Shown in pieces: positions 6,762 through 11,516 of a stretch of DNA of 11,516 nucleotides. The stretch comes from Caulobacter sp. B11 (lineage in GTDB: Bacteria; Pseudomonadota; Alphaproteobacteria; Caulobacterales; Caulobacteraceae): NCBI RefSeq assembly GCF_002737765.1, contig NZ_PEGG01000083.1:1-11516 (forward strand), given 5' to 3'. Every line of letters begins with the position of its first letter. Within the stretch, counting starts at the first letter, position 1. The position numbers and the translations under genes were made by a program. Below the pieces are notes generated by a model, which saw only the letters and a program-made list of their open reading frames with translations, was not told the DNA's origin and did no database searches.

Positions 6762-7603
6762 TGGCCCGTGCGCGCCACCCGACCCAGGATCCGCTGTGGG
6801 CCAAGCTGATCGTCATCACCCTGGTCATGGTCTTCCTCGGCCTGGTCCTGGTTCTGCCCCTTGCGGCGGTCTTCGCCGAGGCCTTGCGCAAGGGCGTGGA
6901 TGTCGCCCTCGCCGCCATCAGCACCCCGGACGCCCTGGCCTCGGTCCAGTTGACCTTGATCACGGCGGCCATCACCGTGCCGTTCAACGCCGTTTTCGGG
7001 CTCTGCGCCGCCTGGGCGATCGCCAAGCACGAGTTCCCGGGCAAGGCCCTGCTGATCACCCTGATTGACCTGCCGTTCTCGGTTTCGCCCGTGGTGGCCG
7101 GCCTGATCTATGTGTTGGTCTTCGGCATGCAGGGCTGGTTTGGCGAACGCCTGGTCGACCACGACATCAAGATCATTTTCGCGGTTCCGGGCATCGTTCT
7201 GGCCACGATCTTCGTGACCTTCCCCTTCATCGCCCGCGAGTTGATCCCGCTGATGCAGGAACAGGGAACCAGCGAGGAGGAGGCCGCGGTCTCGATGGGG
7301 GCGTCCGGGCTCTACACCTTCTGGCGGGTCACCGCGCCGAACGTCCGCTGGGGCCTGCTGTACGGCGTCTTGCTCTGCAACGCCCGCGCCATGGGCGAGT
7401 TTGGAGCGGTCTCGGTGGTCAGCGGCCACATTCGCGGCCTGACCAACACCATGCCGCTGCATGTGGAAATCCTCTACAATGAGTATGACTTCGTCGCCGC
7501 CTTCGCCGTCGCCGCCCTGCTTTGCCTGCTGGCCGTGGTGACCCTGGTCCTCAAGGCCGCGCTCGAGATCGCCCAGCCCGCCGTGCGCGGGCGCGGCCAC
7601 TGA
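6761..7603 (+). CDS. cysW: CysW, sulfate/thiosulfate ABC transporter permease
   Basis: Second permease of the sulfate/thiosulfate importer, 280 residues, normal for the family. After a short basic N-terminus the first membrane segment is at about 14-38. The EAA coupling motif is '[20 protein letters not shown]' at 171-190, contacting CysA. '[16 protein letters not shown]' at 211-226 is the CysW hallmark distinguishing it from CysT. The final membrane segment is at about 244-266. The start is set by the overlap with the cysT stop (sequence tgatg at 6759-6763) and a good Shine-Dalgarno ggaga at 6748-6752, inside the cysT end. cysA begins 14 bases after its stop, so the three genes form a single operon. 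Confidence 0.95.
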   Translation: MARARHPTQDPLWAKLIVITLVMVFLGLVLVLPLAAVFAEALRKGVDVALAAISTPDALASVQLTLITAAITVPFNAVFGLCAAWAIAKHEFPGKALLITLIDLPFSVSPVVAGLIYVLVFGMQGWFGERLVDHDIKIIFAVPGIVLATIFVTFPFIARELIPLMQEQGTSEEEAAVSMGASGLYTFWRVTAPNVRWGLLYGVLLCNARAMGEFGAVSVVSGHIRGLTNTMPLHVEILYNEYDFVAAFAVAALLCLLAVVTLVLKAALEIAQPAVRGRGH

Positions 7604-7617
7604 CGGAACATCGCCCC

Positions 7618-8637
7618 ATGACCATCTCCATCCGTTCCGTCGAAAAGCAGTACGGCCGCTATCCCGCCCTCAACAAGGTGGGCCTCGAGATCGCCGACGG
7701 CGAACTGCTGGCGCTGCTGGGCCCATCCGGCTCCGGCAAGACAACTCTGTTGCGGGTGATCGCCGGCCTGGAGTTCCCGGAAGGCGGCCAGGTCCTGTTC
7801 AACGACCAGGACGTGACCTTCGCCTCGGCCGCCGCGCGGCGGGTGGGCTTCGTGTTCCAGCAATATGCGCTGTTCAAGCACATGACCGTGGCCCGCAACG
7901 TCGCCTTCGGCCTGGATGTCCGCAAGGGCAAGGACAAGCCCTCCAAGGCCGAGATCACCGCCCGCGTCGACGAACTGCTCAAGCTGGTCGAGCTGGACGG
8001 CCTGGGCGGTCGCTATCCGTCGCAGCTATCGGGCGGCCAGCGCCAGCGTGTGGCCCTGTCGCGCGCCCTGGCCGTATCGCCCAGCGTGCTGCTGTTGGAC
8101 GAGCCGTTCGGGGCCTTGGACGCCACGGTGCGCAAGTCGCTGCGCCGCGAACTGCGCCGCATCCATGACGCCACGGGGGTGACGACCATCTTCGTCACCC
8201 ACGACCAGGAGGAGGCGCTGGAGCTGGCCGATCGGGTCGCGGTGCTGAATGCCGGCCAGATCGAGCAGGTCGGCACGCCCGATGAAGTCCACGACAACCC
8301 CGCCAGCCCGTTCGTCTGCGGGTTCGTGGGCGAGGCCAACCGCTTCGACGGCGTGGTCTCAGGCGGCCAATTCACGGCGGGGCCGGTGGTGCTGGCCGCG
8401 CCCGGCGCGCGGGACGGCCCCTCGATCGCCTATGTGCGACCGCATGATTTCCTGCTCGACGAGTCTGGCTTCGAGGCCAGGATCGAGCGTGTCGCGCCGC
8501 AGGGCCCGCTGGCCCATGTCGAGGCCGTTCTGGCCGACGGGCGGCGCATCGAGGTCACGGTCGCCCGCGACGACGCGCCGCGATTTGCGGGCCTGGTAAA
8601 GCTGTCCTCGCGCCGCAGCCACGTGTTCGCGGCCTGA
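7618..8637 (+). CDS. cysA: CysA, sulfate/thiosulfate import ATP-binding protein
   Basis: Cytoplasmic ATPase that powers the CysTW channel, 339 residues. All ABC motifs are intact: Walker A 'GPSGSGKTT' at 35-43, Q-loop in 'FVFQQYALF' (Gln81/82), signature 'LSGGQRQR' at 137-144, Walker B 'LLLDEP' at 158-163, D-loop 'GALD' just after, and switch His195 in 'FVTHDQEEA'. The ending '[11 protein letters not shown]...' with a C-terminal beta domain (about 240-339) is the TOBE-type regulatory region usual in this subgroup. '[14 protein letters not shown]' is typical of CysA rather than of sugar-importer ATPases. The ATG at 7618 has gga at 7605-7607 as a weak Shine-Dalgarno. An in-frame extension up to 7522 overlaps cysW and is not family-like. 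The stop lies 7 bases from the convergent transglutaminase stop, so the terminator for each, if any, lies inside the other gene. Confidence 0.96.
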   Translation: MTISIRSVEKQYGRYPALNKVGLEIADGELLALLGPSGSGKTTLLRVIAGLEFPEGGQVLFNDQDVTFASAAARRVGFVFQQYALFKHMTVARNVAFGLDVRKGKDKPSKAEITARVDELLKLVELDGLGGRYPSQLSGGQRQRVALSRALAVSPSVLLLDEPFGALDATVRKSLRRELRRIHDATGVTTIFVTHDQEEALELADRVAVLNAGQIEQVGTPDEVHDNPASPFVCGFVGEANRFDGVVSGGQFTAGPVVLAAPGARDGPSIAYVRPHDFLLDESGFEARIERVAPQGPLAHVEAVLADGRRIEVTVARDDAPRFAGLVKLSSRRSHVFAA

Positions 8638-8644
8638 TCGACGC

Positions 8645-9631
8645 CTATTGCTGCTGCTGCTGACGCTGCTGGTTCTCGCGGATCGCGTCGGCATTGGCGC
8701 GTCGGCGGGCCTTGCTTCCCGACGGGGCTGACGGACGGGGCAAGCGCAGGAACTCCGGCTCGGCCAGGGCCGCGCGGGCCCGCCGCACCGAGACGCCCAC
8801 CGCCAACTGGCTGTCGGAATCGCCTTTGTAGACCCCGCGGGACGGTGTGACGTCGCCGTAGTCGCGCCCAACGGCGACGGCGACATGGCGTTCGCCCGTG
8901 AGCATATTGTTGGTAGGATCAAAGCCCACCCACCTCAGGCTGGGCAGGAACACCTCGACCCAGGCGTGGGTCGCGTCGGGATCGGAGCGGTCGCCCGCGT
9001 CGCGGTCGGTGAACAGGTAGCCCGAGACATAGCGGGCCGGTAGACCCCAGGCGCGGCAGATGGCCAGCATGATGTGGGCGAAGTCCTGGCAGACGCCTCG
9101 TCGGGCTTCCAGCGCCAGGTCGATGGGGCTGTCGGCGTCGGTGACGCCGGGCTCGTAGTCGAACGCCTGATAGAGGGTCTCATTGAGCCGCCGCAGGGCG
9201 CTGAGCGGGTCCTGCCGCCGCAGGGCGTCCAGATCGTGGTCGACGATGAAGCGTTCGAGCATCTCGGTGGTGCGAACAAAGCCGTGCGGACGCAGGAAAT
9301 CAAAGCACTCGCCGCGGACGAACTCGCTCTTCATTCGATCCCATTCGCCCATGTCGAGATGGAGCGGAAGCTCCGCGGGGGCTTCGGTCTCGACCGCCGA
9401 GCGGGCGATGATCGTCAGCTTGTCGTGCGGTTGCGGCACGTCGAAATGGTAGACGGCGTTGCCGAAGCTGTCGGCATAGGAAAACACCTGGGCGGCCGGG
9501 TCGATGTCGAGGTCGAAGCTGACCAGCCGTTGGCGCGCGCCCTTCTGAGGCTGCATCCACAGCTCCATCAGGCTTTCGCGGACCGGTCGTTCATAGTGGT
9601 ACTGGGTGACGTGGCGGATCTCGAGCAGCAT
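8645..9631 (-). CDS. Transglutaminase-like cysteine protease-fold protein of the ATP-grasp/alpha-E operon
   Basis: A 328-residue protein beginning 'MLLEIRHVTQYHYERPVRES', the bacterial transglutaminase N-terminal beta domain. The papain-like core follows, with the full catalytic triad: Cys181 in 'RRGVCQDFAHIML', His222 in 'DATHAWVEVF' and Asp238 in 'VGFDPTNNM'. 'ARYVSGYLF' (199-207) is also typical. In bacteria these domains act as peptidases, amidases or amide-forming enzymes rather than protein cross-linkers. Here the context, last gene after an ATP-grasp and an alpha-E gene, suggests it processes the peptide-like product of the ATP-grasp. No signal peptide is seen, so it is probably cytoplasmic. 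It starts 9 bases after the alpha-E stop. The tail (about 297-328) is basic and disordered and ends in QQRQQQQQ, encoded by CAG repeats, which looks lineage-specific. Confidence 0.92.
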   Translation of the reverse strand: MLLEIRHVTQYHYERPVRESLMELWMQPQKGARQRLVSFDLDIDPAAQVFSYADSFGNAVYHFDVPQPHDKLTIIARSAVETEAPAELPLHLDMGEWDRMKSEFVRGECFDFLRPHGFVRTTEMLERFIVDHDLDALRRQDPLSALRRLNETLYQAFDYEPGVTDADSPIDLALEARRGVCQDFAHIMLAICRAWGLPARYVSGYLFTDRDAGDRSDPDATHAWVEVFLPSLRWVGFDPTNNMLTGERHVAVAVGRDYGDVTPSRGVYKGDSDSQLAVGVSVRRARAALAEPEFLRLPRPSAPSGSKARRRANADAIRENQQRQQQQQ

Positions 9632-9640
9632 GACGGATCC

Positions 9641-10582
9641 TTAGGCGGGAAGGCGGTGTTCGAGCGGATAGGCCACGAAGGTCTCATAGATTCCCTGGTG
9701 GATACGGGCGCATTCATTGGTCACGGTGGTCAGCAGGCTGCTGGCCCCGTAGGCCTCCAGTTCGTCCACGTCGGCGAATTCCAGACGCGCCTTCAGCCGG
9801 CCGGCCATCCGTTCGGGGGCGGCGCGGCCGGTGGCTTCCACGTGGCGGGCCAGTTCGCTGAGGTGACGTTCGATCTGGGCGGTGGCGAAGCGGATGGAGC
9901 GCGGGAAATCCTCGTCGAAGACCAGGAACTCCAGGATGTGCCGCGGTTCGATCTCGGCGGTATAGACCCGAAGATAGGGCTCAAGCGCGCAGGCCATGCG
10001 CAGCAGGCTGACCAGGGCCAGGTGGTCATTGATCTCGCGGCCCGGACCTTCTGAAAAGCAGGCCTCCAGCAGGCTGGCGATCAACTGGGCCCGTTCCAGG
10101 TACATGCCAAGCATCATGAAGCGCCAGCTCTCGCCGTGGCTCATGGTCGCGTCGGCGGCGCCCTTGAACAGGTGCACGTCGGCGATCAGGTCCTGCAGGA
10201 AGTTCACCGACCCGTCCGCGAAGGCGTCGGCCGCCCCTTCGTCGGTGACCTTCAGATAGAGCAGATTGAGGCGCTCCCAGGTCTCGGTGGTGATCTGGTC
10301 GCGGACCTGACGGGCGTTTTCCCGGGCCTTGGCCACCGAGGACACCACCGAATTGTGGTCCGAGCGGTCCAGGACCAGGGACTCGGCGGCCTCGAAGGGG
10401 CCCGTGTCGCCGATCTCGGTCTCGCCGACCGCCGAAAGGGCGATCCGAACGGCCTGGGCGCCGGAATCGGTCTGGTCGAGGGTGGCGTTGAGCATCACCG
10501 TCGACAGGCGCGACAGGTGCTCGGCCCGCTCCATGTAACGGCCCAGCCAGTAGAGGCTGTCGGCCACGCGCGCGAGCATCAT
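9641..10582 (-). CDS. Alpha-E domain protein (DUF403)
   Basis: A 313-residue, mostly alpha-helical protein. Its start '[26 protein letters not shown]' is the signature of the alpha-E superfamily, with the conserved Trp, Arg and Glu of '[12 protein letters not shown]'. The family has no proven biochemical activity; it occurs almost always beside circularly permuted ATP-grasp and transglutaminase genes, as here, and is thought to assist them. Later parts such as '[24 protein letters not shown]' and 'YPLEHRLPA' at the C-terminus fit the family. The ATG at 10582-10580 overlaps the ATP-grasp stop as ATGA, so translation is coupled; a second ATG follows directly and could equally be used. Not secreted. 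The family call is firm, the role is inferred from context. Confidence 0.93.
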   Translation of the reverse strand: MMLARVADSLYWLGRYMERAEHLSRLSTVMLNATLDQTDSGAQAVRIALSAVGETEIGDTGPFEAAESLVLDRSDHNSVVSSVAKARENARQVRDQITTETWERLNLLYLKVTDEGAADAFADGSVNFLQDLIADVHLFKGAADATMSHGESWRFMMLGMYLERAQLIASLLEACFSEGPGREINDHLALVSLLRMACALEPYLRVYTAEIEPRHILEFLVFDEDFPRSIRFATAQIERHLSELARHVEATGRAAPERMAGRLKARLEFADVDELEAYGASSLLTTVTNECARIHQGIYETFVAYPLEHRLPA

Positions 10583-11516
10583 GCCTCGGCTCCCTTACCG
10601 TTCATGCTGCTGTCGTCGGCTAGCACCCAGGTGTCTTTCGATCCGCCGCCCTGGCTGGAATTGACCACCAGCGATCCGCGCTTCAGCGCCACCCGCGTAA
10701 GAGCGCCGGGCGTGACGACGGTCTTCTCGCCCGACAGGATGAAGGGCCGCAGATCAACGTGCCGGGGCTCGATGCGGCTATCGACCAGGCACGGGGCCGT
10801 CGACAGCTGGATGGTCGGTTGGGCGATGTAGTTGGCGGGATCGGCCCGCAGGGCGTCGGCGAAGTCGCTGCGCTCCTGGGCCGTGGCGTGGGGCCCCACC
10901 AGCATGCCATAGCCGCCCGACGCGCCCACGGCCTTGACCACCAGCTTGTCCAGATTGGCCAGGACGTGGCTCAACTGGGCGGGCTCACGGCAGAGGAAGG
11001 TCTCGATATTGGGCAGGATCGCATCCTCGCCGAGGTAGTATTTGATGATGTCGGGCACGAAGGCATAGACGGCCTTGTCGTCGGCCACGCCGGTGCCCGG
11101 CGCGTTGCACATCACCACATTGCCGGCCCGATAGGCGTTGAACAGGCCCGCCGCGCCGAGTGAGGAGTCGCGGCGGAAGGTGAGGGGGTCGATGAAGTCG
11201 TCGTCGACCCGGCGATAGATTACGTCCACCCGACGCAGGCCGGTGGTGGTGCGCATGTAGACCATGTTGTCATGAACCACGAGGTCGCGGCCCTCGACCA
11301 GCGGTACGCCCATCAGTCGCGCCAAATAGGCGTGCTCGTAATAGGCCGAGTTGTAGACGCCGGGGGTCAGCACCACGACCTGCGGATTGGGCCGCCAGTC
11401 GGCGCTCATGCTCTTCAGGGTCGCCAGCAGCAGGTCGGGATAGCGCTCGACCGGCCGGACCCCGGCGGCGCGATAGGTGCCGGGGAAGGTGCGTTTGGCG
11501 GCGTCGCGGTTGGCCA
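10579..11516 (-). CDS. Circularly permuted ATP-grasp protein (partial, 5' end outside window)
   Basis: About 312 residues are visible and the frame stays open to the right edge, reading '...[27 protein letters not shown]...' upstream of the internal Met at 11409. That Met is therefore unlikely to be the start. Family landmarks in order: '[30 protein letters not shown]', '[16 protein letters not shown]', '[27 protein letters not shown]', the nucleotide-site loop '[17 protein letters not shown]', '[13 protein letters not shown]' and 'HVDLRPFIL'. ATP-grasp enzymes join a carboxylate to an amine through an acyl-phosphate. This permuted class is predicted to form amide bonds in a peptide-like product of unknown identity. 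It is the first gene of the trio in this window, coupled to the alpha-E gene by a 4-base overlap. The C-terminal '[10 protein letters not shown]' is short and variable. Confidence 0.94.
   Translation of the reverse strand, partial: ANRDAAKRTFPGTYRAAGVRPVERYPDLLLATLKSMSADWRPNPQVVVLTPGVYNSAYYEHAYLARLMGVPLVEGRDLVVHDNMVYMRTTTGLRRVDVIYRRVDDDFIDPLTFRRDSSLGAAGLFNAYRAGNVVMCNAPGTGVADDKAVYAFVPDIIKYYLGEDAILPNIETFLCREPAQLSHVLANLDKLVVKAVGASGGYGMLVGPHATAQERSDFADALRADPANYIAQPTIQLSTAPCLVDSRIEPRHVDLRPFILSGEKTVVTPGALTRVALKRGSLVVNSSQGGGSKDTWVLADDSSMNGKGAEA

Noticed and set aside
5787..7600. Long minus-strand open frames (323 and 331 codons) opposite cysT and cysW.
   Set aside because: Their translations are Gly/Gln/Asp/His-rich, typical of the antisense of hydrophobic permease codons. 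The plus strand encodes clear CysT and CysW.
9074..10054. 326-codon open frame on the plus strand across the transglutaminase and alpha-E genes.
   Set aside because: Antisense shadow of two well-recognised minus-strand families.

Overview
The window is GC-rich (about 65-75 % in most genes) with compact operons. Its gene set points to an alphaproteobacterium, most likely of the Caulobacter/Phenylobacterium type. That placement is an inference from protein style, not a measured relationship. None of the pathways looks novel. The points most worth attention are two single-base frameshifts in adjacent queuosine genes, a degenerate zinc site in tgt, a predicted amidoligase operon, and a lower-GC glycosyltransferase gene beside a tRNA.

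Layout: (1) 1-1214, minus strand: a lipoprotein gene of unknown function, followed by a membrane-anchored endonuclease/exonuclease/phosphatase-fold gene that runs off the left edge. (2) 1339-3543, plus strand: queA then tgt, the last steps of queuosine tRNA modification. Each is complete apart from one apparent missing base in a homopolymer (A run near 1727, G run at 2931-2935). (3) 3525-4187, minus strand: a second unknown lipoprotein whose 3' end overlaps that of tgt by 19 bases. (4) 4313-4387: tRNA-Lys(TTT) with encoded CCA. (5) 4705-5493: a GT2/GT92-like glycosyltransferase, lower in GC than its neighbours and flanked by two gene-poor stretches of about 320 and 380 bases. (6) 5874-8637, plus strand: cysT-cysW-cysA, a tightly coupled sulfate/thiosulfate ABC importer without its periplasmic binding protein. 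(7) 8645-11516, minus strand: a translationally coupled set in the order circularly permuted ATP-grasp (5' end outside the window), alpha-E protein, transglutaminase-like protein.

How the genes work together: QueA and Tgt act successively on the wobble base of GUN-anticodon tRNAs. CysT, CysW and CysA form the membrane channel and ATPase of one importer. The ATP-grasp/alpha-E/transglutaminase trio is a known conserved association predicted to make or trim peptide-like amide bonds; its substrate is not established. It ends 7 bases from the cysA stop, so the proteasome-like peptidase sometimes found with such operons is not directly downstream here.
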